41,652 nucleotides of DNA, from the NCBI GenBank assembly GCA_017883615.1, contig JADGNF010000028.1, positions 1 through 41,652 on the forward strand, given 5' to 3'. The notes beneath the pieces are model-generated. The model saw only the letters and a program-made list of their open reading frames with translations. It did no database searches and was not told the DNA's origin. Below are positions 1-8,135 of the stretch, piece by piece (within the stretch, counting starts at the first letter, position 1; each line of letters starts with the position of its first letter). Position numbers and translations under genes: made by a program. The stretch is from Candidatus Bathyarchaeota archaeon. Lineage in GTDB: Archaea > Thermoproteota > Bathyarchaeia > Bathyarchaeales > Bathycorpusculaceae.

Positions 1-2
1 AA

Positions 3-149
3 CAAACAGAAGCGTCCGAAACGAACGTAGCCATAACGGTTCAGACAGCTGCGCAAAACCAGAACTCTCAAGAAACTCCCGATCATAACACACCAACGAT
101 TCGCAATCTAACCCAGCATTTCCATTGCGTTAGGCTCAATACAAGCTAA
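3..149 (+). CDS. Possible 3' end of a gene entering from the left edge
   Basis: One plus-strand frame is open from the edge to a TAA at 147-149. The 48 residues are polar and rich in Thr, Gln and Asn, like the end of a linker or surface protein. It would converge with the next gene, whose stop codon lies at the same place. No family is recognisable, and an open frame of this size can arise by chance. Confidence 0.25.
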   Translation, partial: QTEASETNVAITVQTAAQNQNSQETPDHNTPTIRNLTQHFHCVRLNTS

Positions 150-547
150 CGAGGGCAGGTCTGAGCTTCTCTGAGTTTGCCAAACTCTAATGCGCACTTC
201 ATTAGTCGTTCGAATGTTTCAAAATCGGTATGTTGTAGAGTTGTTTGCTCAGAGCTTACATAGTTGTTTTTTCTTGCTTGGATAACTAGTCTTTCGAACT
301 CTTGCTCTAAAATGTCTCTGGTCATGATTGGTTTCCCATCGAGTAATCTTAGACCGCAGCCAAGACAGTATTCGAAATCGAACTCTAGCACTCTTTCTTT
401 GGAGTTGCCTTCGCCAAAATACTTGCTGTCTTTCGCCAATTTCGCGGTGTTGACATCGTCAAATTCGACGAATGAAACATGAGTCTTTTTCACATTATGT
501 TTGCAGCTCAAGTTAACGCACCTCACAGCTTTCGGCAGTATCTTCAA
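146..547 (-). CDS. Unknown protein with two Cys pairs (possible zinc ribbon)
   Basis: This 133-residue protein is not recognised. It has Cys at 10 and 15 and a C-x2-C pair at 61 and 64 (CLGCG), a spacing that could hold one zinc ion. The C-terminal half is charged and probably helical. The start drawn is a TTG. A TATA-like AT-rich 16-bp palindrome (556-571, arms CACTTTA/TAAAGTG) lies immediately upstream, so close that the true start may be a little further in, for example the GTG at 526, which keeps all four Cys. The gene is divergent from the helicase gene, with about 350 bases between them. The coding call rests on length and Cys spacing only. Confidence 0.6.
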   Translation of the reverse strand: MKILPKAVRCVNLSCKHNVKKTHVSFVEFDDVNTAKLAKDSKYFGEGNSKERVLEFDFEYCLGCGLRLLDGKPIMTRDILEQEFERLVIQARKNNYVSSEQTTLQHTDFETFERLMKCALEFGKLREAQTCPR

Positions 548-898
548 TAATTGCTCACTTTATTTAAAGTGGATAGCTGTCCAGACCCCTCACGCCGGAT
601 AACTCTATTAAATCACAATCGCCTATTGCCTCGAATCTAGCAAAATCAACAAAATATTAGAAAAAAGCACTTATCAAACCAACTTCATTTTAGACCGCAA
701 ACCAGCGCCTAAATGGAAAAATAACCTCAATCTATGCTAAACGTTTTTATATGTGGCAACCGAACGTGATGCTATATCACATTAACTCATGTAACAAAAT
801 GAAGCTCCAAACTAGAAGCTTTTGATTAAATGCATGATGCACGTTTGTGATAGGAGAAAACAAAAACGTTACAAAGTCAATCATTTAAAGACTTACCA
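548..898. promoter_or_regulatory. Divergent intergenic region with TATA-type promoter for the helicase
   Basis: There is no credible gene in this stretch. On the plus strand an AT-rich TATA-like element (TTTTTATAT) sits at 744-752, about 110-150 bases before the helicase start, leaving room for a long 5' leader. On the minus side the palindrome 556-571 contains TTTAAATA and probably serves the Cys-rich gene. A short reading frame from ATG 834 to TGA 902 overlaps the helicase start and could be a leader peptide, but it has no other support. Confidence 0.45.
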
Positions 899-2026
899 TT
901 GAGTATGGAAGTTTTTAAAAGCATAAAAGAGCTCGGATACGACACTCTTTTTCCAATCCAAGCTCAAGCGATAATGCCCTTGCTCGAAGGCAAAGACATC
1001 ATCGGACAAGCCCAAACCGGAACCGGCAAAACCGCCGCGTTCGGTCTACCCATGGTGGAACGCATAGACGCCCAACTCAGAAGAGTACAAGGCCTCATCA
1101 TAGTCCCAACACGGGAACTCGCCCTGCAAGTCGCAGACAACATGGCTCAATTCGCCAAATACCGCAGACTTAGAGTTCTGCCAGTTTACGGCGGCGCCTC
1201 AATAGAGAGGCAAATCCACGAACTGCAAAACGGCGCTCAAATCGTCGTTGGCACACCCGGAAGATTAATCGACCTCATGGAAAGACGCAAGCTAGACCTA
1301 TCTAGCGTCAAAATCGTAGTCCTCGACGAAGCAGACCGCATGCTAGACATGGGCTTCATCGAAGACATCAGCTTCATACTTTCCAGAGTACCAGCAGACA
1401 GACAAACAAGCCTATTCTCAGCAACCATCGACAAAACCGTCATGAACGTCGCCAACCGATACATGAAGAACCCAATCAAAATCTTCGTGAGCAAAGACGA
1501 AATCGGCCTAACCCAAATGAAACAATACTACACCGTCGTCAACCAAGGCGCAAAATTCGACACCCTATGCACCATCCTACACGAAAACAACGTAGAACGC
1601 GCAATCGTCTTCTGCAGAACACGCCACGAAACAAGCAAAATAGCAGACCGCCTAGCCCAAAAAGGCTACCGCACGCAAGCACTCCACGCAGGCTACACAC
1701 AACCACAAAGAGAACGAGCCATAAACGCTTTCCGAGCGGGCAAACTAAACCTACTCATCGCAACAGACGTCGCAGCAAGAGGCTTAGACATCGAAGGTAT
1801 CACCCACATAATCAATTTCGACATCCCCGCAGAACCACAAGTCTACTTCCACAGAACAGGCAGAACAGCACGCAAAGGATGCGACGGCACAGCTATCTCG
1901 TTGGTCAGCTACGGAGAAATGAGCAACTTCAACAACATCAAAGCTATCACGAAGACCAAGATCGAAGAACTCAAATCCACCGGAACTCAGAACTCACAAG
2001 ATTCGCCTATTGTTGGCTTTTTTTAA
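899..2026 (+). CDS. DEAD-box ATP-dependent RNA helicase
   Basis: An RNA-remodelling helicase of superfamily 2, likely used in ribosome assembly or RNA unwinding under cold or stress. All motifs are visible: Q-motif Gln at about 21, motif I AQTGTGKT (38-45), PTREL (70-74), TPGR (119-122), DEAD (143-146), SAT (174-176), ATDVAARGLD (288-297) and HRTGRTARKG (318-327). The C-terminal tail is short, so this is close to a minimal helicase core. The drawn start is TTG 899. However, the conserved aromatic residue 17 positions before the Q motif (in FKDLP) is encoded upstream in the same frame, at about 884-898, and no ATG, GTG or TTG precedes it before in-frame stops at 848-853. A GGAG at 853-856 sits nine bases before an in-frame ACG at 866, which may be the real start. 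Confidence 0.96.
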   Translation: MSMEVFKSIKELGYDTLFPIQAQAIMPLLEGKDIIGQAQTGTGKTAAFGLPMVERIDAQLRRVQGLIIVPTRELALQVADNMAQFAKYRRLRVLPVYGGASIERQIHELQNGAQIVVGTPGRLIDLMERRKLDLSSVKIVVLDEADRMLDMGFIEDISFILSRVPADRQTSLFSATIDKTVMNVANRYMKNPIKIFVSKDEIGLTQMKQYYTVVNQGAKFDTLCTILHENNVERAIVFCRTRHETSKIADRLAQKGYRTQALHAGYTQPQRERAINAFRAGKLNLLIATDVAARGLDIEGITHIINFDIPAEPQVYFHRTGRTARKGCDGTAISLVSYGEMSNFNNIKAITKTKIEELKSTGTQNSQDSPIVGFF

Positions 2027-2083
2027 ACCAACAACCATAAAAGGCACAAAATCCAATCTCTTTTGAGGTCAAGGACAAAGATT

Positions 2084-2227
2084 ATGTTTAGAGACCCAGT
2101 CTGCGGAATGGTTCTGAACGATGATACTGCTAAGTTCAAAATCACTTATGAAGGCGAAACAATCCACTTTTGCAGCCTGCAATGCAAAAAACGCTTCAAA
2201 CGTCAACCAACTAAATTCTTAAAGTAA
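2084..2227 (+). CDS. YHS-domain metal-binding mini-protein
   Basis: A 47-residue protein beginning MFRDPVCGM, the diagnostic start of the YHS domain found in metal-ATPase tails and small metal-binding proteins. Cys 7, Cys 30 and Cys 34 (CSLQC) are placed as in that family, and the C-terminus is basic. A GAGGT at 2065-2069 precedes the ATG. It lies just downstream of the helicase and may be co-transcribed with it. A role in copper or other soft-metal handling is inferred from the family, not shown here. Confidence 0.85.
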   Translation: MFRDPVCGMVLNDDTAKFKITYEGETIHFCSLQCKKRFKRQPTKFLK

Positions 2228-2237
2228 CAACAAAAAA

Positions 2238-2264
2238 GAAGAATATTCTTCGGAGAAACCGAAG
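2238..2264. terminator. Overlapping hairpins between convergent genes
   Basis: A perfect 14-bp palindrome GAAGAATATTCTTC (2238-2251) overlaps a second 6-bp hairpin, CTTCGG / CCGAAG (2248-2253 and 2259-2264). It lies between the stops of the YHS gene (plus) and the aquaporin gene (minus). The position suggests a two-way terminator or 3'-end stabiliser. Confidence 0.45.
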
Positions 2265-2279
2265 ACTTTATGCTGAATT

Positions 2280-2993
2280 TTATTTCAGGAATTTCCAAAC
2301 CGCAGCAGCAATGAGTCCGCCAATTATCGGTGCAGCAATGAACAGCCAAAGTTGATTCAACGCAGTTCCGCCAACGAATGCCGCAGGTCCTAAGCTCCTT
2401 GCAGGATTAACAGATGTTCCAGTTATGGGAATTCCAACCAAGTGAATCAGCGTTAAGCTCAACCCAATGGCTATTCCAGCAAACCCTTTAGGCGCACTCT
2501 CACTTGTTGCACCAAAAATCACCATCAGGAAAATGAACGTTAACACCACTTCAGCGACGAACGCAGCAACCATAGAGTACCCAGCAGGAGAAGCGGAACC
2601 AAACCCGTTTTGTCCCAAGCCATTAACAGCCAAACTGTAAGAGGGAAGACCACTCGCAATCGCATACAGCAGCCCAGCACCAATTACCCCACCAACGCAC
2701 TGGAAAACCACGTACCCAACCGTATCCTTAACGCTTAATTTGCCAGCAGCCAACATCGAAATCGAAATAGCAGGATTTATGTGACACCCAGAAATGCCCC
2801 CAATCGCATAAACCATCACAAGCACGGCTAAACCGAAAGCCAAAGCAATACCAACGTTCCCATTACCAGCCAAACCGCCTATGCCACCAAAGTTCCTACC
2901 AGCAATCACCGCACTTCCGCAACCCATAAGCACAAGCACCATTGTTCCGATGAGTTCAGCAACGTATTTTTTGAATGGACTAATTTCACTCAC
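2280..2993 (-). CDS. Aquaporin (MIP family channel)
   Basis: A six-helix water/small-solute channel of 237 residues, normal for the family. Both half-helix signatures are intact: HINPA (NPA 73-75) and SVNPARS (NPA 196-198). The likely selectivity-filter residues Phe 53, His 184 and Arg 199 match water-selective AqpZ-type channels better than glycerol facilitators; this is inferred by motif alignment. The start is GTG, with a GAGG seven bases upstream and a good TATA box further up. It is a single-gene transcript facing the YHS gene. Confidence 0.95.
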   Translation of the reverse strand: MSEISPFKKYVAELIGTMVLVLMGCGSAVIAGRNFGGIGGLAGNGNVGIALAFGLAVLVMVYAIGGISGCHINPAISISMLAAGKLSVKDTVGYVVFQCVGGVIGAGLLYAIASGLPSYSLAVNGLGQNGFGSASPAGYSMVAAFVAEVVLTFIFLMVIFGATSESAPKGFAGIAIGLSLTLIHLVGIPITGTSVNPARSLGPAAFVGGTALNQLWLFIAAPIIGGLIAAAVWKFLK

Positions 2994-3041
2994 GTTAATA
3001 CCTCAACATTTGTTCAGCCGGAAGGTTTCTTAAGAGTAACC

Positions 3042-3050
3042 TTATAAAAG
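3042..3050 (-). promoter_or_regulatory. TATA box of the aquaporin gene
   Basis: On the minus strand CTTTTATAAG is preceded by a purine-rich GAAA stretch resembling a BRE. It lies about 50 bases before the GTG start, consistent with a short leader carrying the GAGG ribosome site at 3001-3004. Confidence 0.6.
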
Positions 3051-3145
3051 TTTCCAGAAAAAGGTAAAACAGTTTTAGCTGCTGGACAAAATTACGACTT
3101 GCCTTCTGCAAAGACTTGCAACCAGACTCCAAAACCCAAACAAGC

Positions 3146-4423
3146 TCAAAGCTTCTCTTCAGTCGCAATATCCATCATGGTCAACCCCGAAGCAGGCTTA
3201 GGATAAAAATCAGTTGACTTTTCAGGCAGCCGCTGACGTTTTTGAGCAACCTGCCAAACCACTTCCGGACTGATGGGATTAACTAGAAAAGCCAACTTTG
3301 CCTCGCCGCTATCGATCTTTTCCATCGCAACCCGCATACTCCGCTCGTAAAGAATGTCTTCCTCAATTTTCAGCTCGCCAGTCTTCATCATGATCTTGAA
3401 AACCACATCTTTGAGGATAACAACATCAAGAAGACGAACACCGTTTGAAGCATGTGGATCGGCAAGCTTCTGAATTTTCCGCTCATCTTTGAGCAGCAAC
3501 CCGTATGCTTTGGTTCCGTCGTAAATGGCGAAAGCGTGTTCAGCTTTGTGTTCCCGCAAGAAAGCCTCAACCGCAGAAACCAGAGGCGTCAACTCCGAAA
3601 TGTCAAAGTACAATGCAAGCGCCTCCAACGTGTCGATAGTCAAATCGAACTTACGAAGCAGCCTATGCGTGGGCAAAATCACTAAACCGTCATCCTGAAC
3701 AGGCACCATGTAGCTCATGTGGAAATTAAACGCCGAATCCTCAGTCCACTCCACCTGCTTGCGACACTCATCACGATACGCCAATGCGCTCTCGTAACGA
3801 TGATGCCCATCGGTGATTACTAATTTCTTGGGCTCCAGAACTTTCTGCACCAAAGCAATCTTTTTTGGGTCCACAACCCGCCAAACCTTGTGGACAACAC
3901 GGAATTCATCTTCAACCTCCATGGATGGCTTTGTCTTGGCGGTCTCCTCGAAAAAATCCAAAGTCTTCTTTTCGGGATCAGAATAAATGAGGAAAACGGG
4001 TTCAAGGTCTTTTTGGATATTACGCAGCATGTTAAGGCGATCCGCTTTGGGCGCCGCATAAGTAGTTTCATGAGGAAAGACCATGCCTTCCGCGTAAGCA
4101 TAAAGCCTTAAAGCAGCAATCAACCCCGTGCGACAGCAGTTCTGGCCATCCAAACGAAATTCCTGCCGACAAACAAAAACTGCGGGCTCCTCATCCTTAG
4201 CCAAAACGCGCTCATTTAACCATTCATAAAGACGCTGATGCACAGTCTCGTAACGGTTCTCTTCCAACGGCAAAATCAGACGACAATAGTTGTAGGGAGA
4301 TTTCTCGTAGTATTCCCGTTGCATATCTTGGTTAATCTTATCGTAAGGTTGCGTGATCAGGTTTTTGAGGTTCCCTGCTTTCTCAGCGTACCTTATGACT
4401 CTAAAAGGCCTAACGTCAACCAT
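3146..4423 (-). CDS. DUF1015 family protein (COG4198) of the serine operon
   Basis: A 425-residue soluble protein recognised by its start (VRPFRVIRYAEK), ITQPYDKI, the SPYNYCRLILP block and the central ITDGHHRYESAL motif, all typical of DUF1015. The HH-R-E motif is the likely active site. The family often sits beside serA and a class V aminotransferase. A ParB/DUF1015-like fold occurs in archaeal serine kinase (SerK), so a serine or phosphoserine-related reaction is a reasonable inference, not proven. It is the last gene of the three-gene operon, 16 bases after the serA stop, and starts with ATG. Confidence 0.88.
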   Translation of the reverse strand: MVDVRPFRVIRYAEKAGNLKNLITQPYDKINQDMQREYYEKSPYNYCRLILPLEENRYETVHQRLYEWLNERVLAKDEEPAVFVCRQEFRLDGQNCCRTGLIAALRLYAYAEGMVFPHETTYAAPKADRLNMLRNIQKDLEPVFLIYSDPEKKTLDFFEETAKTKPSMEVEDEFRVVHKVWRVVDPKKIALVQKVLEPKKLVITDGHHRYESALAYRDECRKQVEWTEDSAFNFHMSYMVPVQDDGLVILPTHRLLRKFDLTIDTLEALALYFDISELTPLVSAVEAFLREHKAEHAFAIYDGTKAYGLLLKDERKIQKLADPHASNGVRLLDVVILKDVVFKIMMKTGELKIEEDILYERSMRVAMEKIDSGEAKLAFLVNPISPEVVWQVAQKRQRLPEKSTDFYPKPASGLTMMDIATEEKL

Positions 4424-4439
4424 AACAATTCAACCCAAC

Positions 4440-5330
4440 CTATACTAGTGCATCTATAACCTTTTTAGCTATCTGCTCACTCGTCCTTAACTGAGCTTCC
4501 CAAGTTTGAGCACCAACATGAGGCGTCGCATAGACGTTCTTGAGCTTAAGCAGCTTGTTGTTGTTTGGAGGCTCCTTTTCAAAAACATCCAAAGCAGCCG
4601 CCTTCACCTTACCCTTAACCAACGCATCATAGAGGGCATCCTCATCAACAATGCCACCGCGACTACAGTTAACTAGCATAACGCCCGTTTTCATCTTAGT
4701 AAATTCTTTGCTCGAAATCAAATGCCTCGTATGCGGCGTGAGCGGAACATGGATAGAGATGAAATCCGCATTTGGAAGCATCTTGTCGAGAGGAACAAAC
4801 TCTTCGCTAACGCACACGTCAACAGTTATGACATTCATGCCTAAACATTGAGCAAGCCTTTTGACTTCCCTGCCAATACTTCCGCAACCAATAATTCCTA
4901 ACGTCTTGCCGCTAACTTCGGTTCCCATAGATTCTTCTTTAAGCCATTTGCCTTCCCGCAAAGAAACGGCACTCTCGACAATTCCTCGGGCAAGCGAAAG
5001 TATGTAACCAATGGCGAGTTCCGCAACGCTCGTTGAAGCGATGTGAGGAGTGTTTACAACAATTATGCCCTGCTTCATTGCAGCCTCTTGGTCTACGTTA
5101 TCTAAACCGTCACCCGCACGTCCGATAACTCTGAGCTTCTTGGCTTTACTGATCAAATCAGCGTTGACCTTGGTTGCTGAACGCACGATTAACGCATCGT
5201 ACTCGCCAATTATGTTTAGCAGTTCCGCTTTAGGCAGATCCCAACCTTTGGTGACTTGGAAGCCTTTCTGCTCAAGCAGCCTTATGCCTTCATCGAAGAT
5301 TGGGTCGCTAATAAGAACTCGAACTGTCAC
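4440..5330 (-). CDS. serA: D-3-phosphoglycerate dehydrogenase, short form without ACT domain
   Basis: Catalyses the first step of phosphoserine-route serine synthesis, oxidising 3-phosphoglycerate with NAD. The Rossmann motif GIIGCGSIG, the catalytic Arg in NCSRGGIVDE, the Glu in FEKEPP and the His in ATPHVGAQTWEA are present. At about 296 residues it lacks the C-terminal ACT/regulatory domains, so serine feedback of the usual type is unlikely. The chosen start is GTG 5330, which overlaps the aminotransferase stop as GTGA, a classic coupling arrangement. An in-frame TTG at 5345 would add five residues. Confidence 0.92.
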   Translation of the reverse strand: MTVRVLISDPIFDEGIRLLEQKGFQVTKGWDLPKAELLNIIGEYDALIVRSATKVNADLISKAKKLRVIGRAGDGLDNVDQEAAMKQGIIVVNTPHIASTSVAELAIGYILSLARGIVESAVSLREGKWLKEESMGTEVSGKTLGIIGCGSIGREVKRLAQCLGMNVITVDVCVSEEFVPLDKMLPNADFISIHVPLTPHTRHLISSKEFTKMKTGVMLVNCSRGGIVDEDALYDALVKGKVKAAALDVFEKEPPNNNKLLKLKNVYATPHVGAQTWEAQLRTSEQIAKKVIDALV

Positions 5331-6406
5331 TTTGCTAAGCCCCAAATTTCATCTATCCAATCAAGCGCCTGCTGTATTCCCGGAACTGTCCATTCGCCCA
5401 TGTGCCCAATGCGGAAAGTCTTTTCCGCAAGCTTACCATAGCCGTTGCTGATTTCTAAGCCTTTTTCGGCGAGCTTTTGGTTTAGCTCCTTCACGTTTTT
5501 ACCTTGGGTGTTTTTGATGCAGGAAACTGTTATGGATTCGTAGCCTTTTTCAGGGAACATTTCGAAGTGTTTTTTGGCCCATTTCTGGGTCAGAGCTGCC
5601 ATATCCTGATGCCGCTGGTAAATGCGCGGATACGTCTCCTCAAGCATTAGGTCTAAGCGTTTGTCCAATGCATAGAGCAGCGAAACGTTGGGGGTAAAGG
5701 GCGTTTGATGCTTCTTTTCAAACTCAAATATCTCCAAAATGTCGGTGTAGCCGCCTCGGTTGGGGATTTCTTTGGCTCGCTCCAAAGCCCTCTCATTAAC
5801 AAACGCAATGGCTAAACCAGGTGGAAGCGCAAAACACTTCTGGGTTGACGCAAAAAGTATGTCGACGCCCATCTCATGCGGCAAAGTCCAATCCCCACCC
5901 ATCGAGGAAACGCTGTCAACCGTAAACATAACATCCGGATAATCCTTCTTCAACAACTTACCAACTTCAGCAACCGGACTTCTGGCACCCGTCGAAGACT
6001 CGTTATGGCACATCGTAACCGTATCATACTCGCCCGTTTCCAGTTTCTCCGCCACTGCATCAGGCTTAACAACGCTACCCCACTCCGCCTCAATGAAATC
6101 AGCCTCCTTGCCACAGTTACGAACAATTTCGCCAAACCGCTGACTAAAAGCGCCATTTAAGCAACAAAGCGCCTTCTTCTTAACGATGCATCTGCCAACG
6201 ATATCAAACCACAAAGTACCCGAAGACGTCGTGGTAGTCGGCTTGTAGTCTGAAGGTAACTCGAAGAACTTGGCAAGCTTGCCCCCGATTCCGCCATAGA
6301 AATCGCTGAATTCTTTGCTCCGGTGACCCATCATGAGGCGAGTTTGTTCTTGGAGTATTTGCGGGCTTACTTCTGTGGGACCTGGTATGAGGAGTTTTTT
6401 ATGCAT
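5327..6406 (-). CDS. Class V PLP aminotransferase (alanine-glyoxylate/phosphoserine type)
   Basis: A soluble pyridoxal-phosphate enzyme. It starts KKLLIPGPTEV, with GHRSKEF next, and the PLP lysine lies in STQKCFALPPGLA. Its place directly before serA, with a four-base GTGA overlap, makes phosphohydroxypyruvate (serine synthesis) or glyoxylate the likely amino acceptor; serine-pyruvate or alanine-glyoxylate activity is also possible. The start is placed at ATG 6406 because a GGAG (6416-6419) sits nine bases before it. An upstream in-frame ATG at 6427 lacks such a site. First gene of the operon. Confidence 0.9.
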   Translation of the reverse strand: MHKKLLIPGPTEVSPQILQEQTRLMMGHRSKEFSDFYGGIGGKLAKFFELPSDYKPTTTTSSGTLWFDIVGRCIVKKKALCCLNGAFSQRFGEIVRNCGKEADFIEAEWGSVVKPDAVAEKLETGEYDTVTMCHNESSTGARSPVAEVGKLLKKDYPDVMFTVDSVSSMGGDWTLPHEMGVDILFASTQKCFALPPGLAIAFVNERALERAKEIPNRGGYTDILEIFEFEKKHQTPFTPNVSLLYALDKRLDLMLEETYPRIYQRHQDMAALTQKWAKKHFEMFPEKGYESITVSCIKNTQGKNVKELNQKLAEKGLEISNGYGKLAEKTFRIGHMGEWTVPGIQQALDWIDEIWGLAK

Positions 6407-6441
6407 TCTATTCTTCTCCGTTAACATTTTGGATCTCAGGA

Positions 6442-6454
6442 TGACGCAGCGTCA
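6442..6454. promoter_or_regulatory. Candidate operator of the serine operon
   Basis: TGACGC-A-GCGTCA is a perfect 6-bp inverted repeat with one central base. It lies between the TATA-like AAAAATATAT (minus strand, 6481-6490) and the aminotransferase start, about where transcription would begin. A regulator bound here would block initiation. No cognate regulator gene is adjacent. Confidence 0.45.
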
Positions 6455-6480
6455 CGATATCTAACAGGGTGCTTGAGTTC

Positions 6481-6490
6481 ATATATTTTT
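6481..6490 (-). promoter_or_regulatory. TATA-like element of the serine operon
   Basis: Minus-strand AAAAATATAT about 75 bases before the preferred ATG. The predicted transcript start falls at or next to the palindrome 6442-6454. Confidence 0.45.
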
Positions 6491-6887
6491 CACATCCAAA
6501 ACCAACAGCAACCAAACCACAAAACAAAGCAAGTTGGTTAACTGCTCAGTCAAAGAGCGATCCAGAGTCTTTTCCAGATTCTAATCTACAGCAACCACCG
6601 TAAACATTGCTTTCAAATGCTACGTTCATCCCGTTTACCCTCTGAACGAAAAGGGGAACTGCATTTTAAATATAAAGATTATGCCCCCATCAAGCCGAAA
6701 AATGCCCAAACCGGAAAAATTCGAATTTTGATAATTCCGTGTATTGTTGTTGAACGGGTGTCCAGTACAACTCAGAAAGCGACAATGCTTATTAAGGCTC
6801 AACACGCAGGCACTCTACATATCGTGTCGTATGTAATCAGACACCAAAACCTTGACTACAAAACGACCAAGTGAGGTGAATATAGAA
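6491..6887. other. Intergenic region, no supported gene
   Basis: The region holds an AT-rich TATA-like stretch (TTTAAATATAAAG, about 6665-6677) and a weak inverted repeat (CGTTCA 6623-6628 / TGAACG 6643-6648). An open frame from 6617 runs through it, but its composition is not protein-like and it overlaps the start of the next gene. A GAGGTG at 6873-6878 is the ribosome site for the HAMP gene. Confidence 0.4.
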
Positions 6888-7724
6888 ATGAAAATCAAAC
6901 GTAAACTATTGCTCTCATACCTTTTGATAGTCGCACTCTTCGTAGCCGCAGGCGCAACCATAACCTACAACACCACCAAAATGGCAGACCTCCAAAACAA
7001 CGTCAAAAAACAAGTAGAAATCAACAACTACGCCTACGCCTTCCAATCCGGCCTAGACCAAAAACAATTCGGCACAATCATGTACAGCACCGACAAAACA
7101 GCCCAAGGCGAACAAATCATAGTAAACAGCGCAAACATCATGGTACCAGCAGAAGAATACCTCCAAACCGCACTAGCAGACAACCCAAACCTATCAGCCA
7201 AATTTGACACGGTCGTCCAACTAGACTCAAACCAAATTAACGGCGCAATCAGCCAAGTATACAGCATATACATCACAAACAGCTCCACCAAATACGAAGA
7301 CATTTGGGGACAACTAACCACCCTAATGGGCGCAGTAAGCCAAGCCGACGTCAAACTCGCCGAAGTCCGCAACGCAACAGTCGCCAACGTAGACGCAGCA
7401 ACACTGGAAGCCCAAAACTACGCCAACATCAGCCTAATCACCGCCGTGGCGTTTCTTGGAGCAGCATCCGCAGCCTCAGTCGCCCTATCCGTAATCATGG
7501 GAAACCGCATCACAAACCCACTAAAAAAACTCGCTGACATCGCCCACAAAGTAAGCCTAGGAGACCTAAACCAAAGATACTACCTCAAACAAAACATCGA
7601 CGTAAAAACCGGCGACGAAATCGACGAACTCGTCAACGCCTTCAGAAGAATGGTCAACGCTTTCCGCATGACCGAAGCCCTCAGCAAAGAAGGAGACCAA
7701 CCAGAGGAGACAAACAATCCATGA
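6888..7724 (+). CDS. Membrane receptor with HAMP domain and no output domain
   Basis: The 278-residue protein has a basic N-terminus, a membrane helix at about 8-26, a mostly helical extracytoplasmic region of about 150 residues (30-180) resembling four-helix-bundle chemoreceptor sensors, a second membrane helix at about 181-204 and a HAMP linker at about 205-262 (RITNPLKKLADIAHKVSLG, then GDEIDELVNAFRRM). It stops soon after HAMP: there is no methyl-accepting, kinase or cyclase domain. ATG 6888 is chosen because GAGGTG lies ten bases before it; an in-frame ATG at 6852 has no such site. The stop overlaps the next start as ATGA, so the 74-residue product is the obvious candidate output partner. 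Confidence 0.88.
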   Translation: MKIKRKLLLSYLLIVALFVAAGATITYNTTKMADLQNNVKKQVEINNYAYAFQSGLDQKQFGTIMYSTDKTAQGEQIIVNSANIMVPAEEYLQTALADNPNLSAKFDTVVQLDSNQINGAISQVYSIYITNSSTKYEDIWGQLTTLMGAVSQADVKLAEVRNATVANVDAATLEAQNYANISLITAVAFLGAASAASVALSVIMGNRITNPLKKLADIAHKVSLGDLNQRYYLKQNIDVKTGDEIDELVNAFRRMVNAFRMTEALSKEGDQPEETNNP

Positions 7725-7945
7725 CAATCGAGAAAGAATGCTTAGCCGTGCTATCAGAAGAACTCGGACCAGCCGCCAAAGCATTTCTCGACCGCCAAAC
7801 CAGAAACCACCTAAAAAAAGAGCCGTCGATGCTAGAGAAAGCAGACCTTGACGAGTTAGCAAAATGGTCCGCAGTTGGAGTTCAAATGGCGCTTGGGGCA
7901 CAAATCGCGGAAAACGTCAAAAAAGGTCTGTTGGCGCTGAAGTAA
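7721..7945 (+). CDS. Small helical protein coupled to the HAMP receptor
   Basis: A 74-residue soluble, probably all-helical protein, not recognised. It overlaps the receptor stop by four bases (ATGA), which argues for coupled translation and a shared function. A central basic patch (RQTRNHLKK) is followed by an amphipathic helix and a hydrophobic end (GVQMALGAQIAENVKKGLLALK). It may bind the HAMP helix or act as its output adaptor; that is inference from position alone. A T-tract follows the gene. Confidence 0.8.
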   Translation: MTIEKECLAVLSEELGPAAKAFLDRQTRNHLKKEPSMLEKADLDELAKWSAVGVQMALGAQIAENVKKGLLALK

Positions 7946-7965
7946 GAAACAAAAAAACCTCCAAT

Positions 7966-7977
7966 CTTTTCTTTTTT
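7966..7977 (+). terminator. T-tract terminator
   Basis: TTTTCTTTTTT follows the stop of the 74-residue gene by about 20 bases. Such T-runs commonly end archaeal transcripts. Confidence 0.4.
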
Positions 7978-8135
7978 ACTAATGTTTTTCGTCAGAAACA
8001 ACTTTGCTTGTGATAACGCTAAGCAGGTTTTTCCAAAGGACACATGGGTCCAATCTCAATTGAGAAACTTTACAAAAGAACAAAGAAACTTTGCAGTTAC
8101 AGACAAAAATAAGGAAGAAGAATCCGAAGAAAAAG

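Noticed and set aside
6617-6874. 85-residue plus-strand frame before the HAMP gene
   Set aside because: No ribosome site, odd composition, and it overlaps the true HAMP start region.
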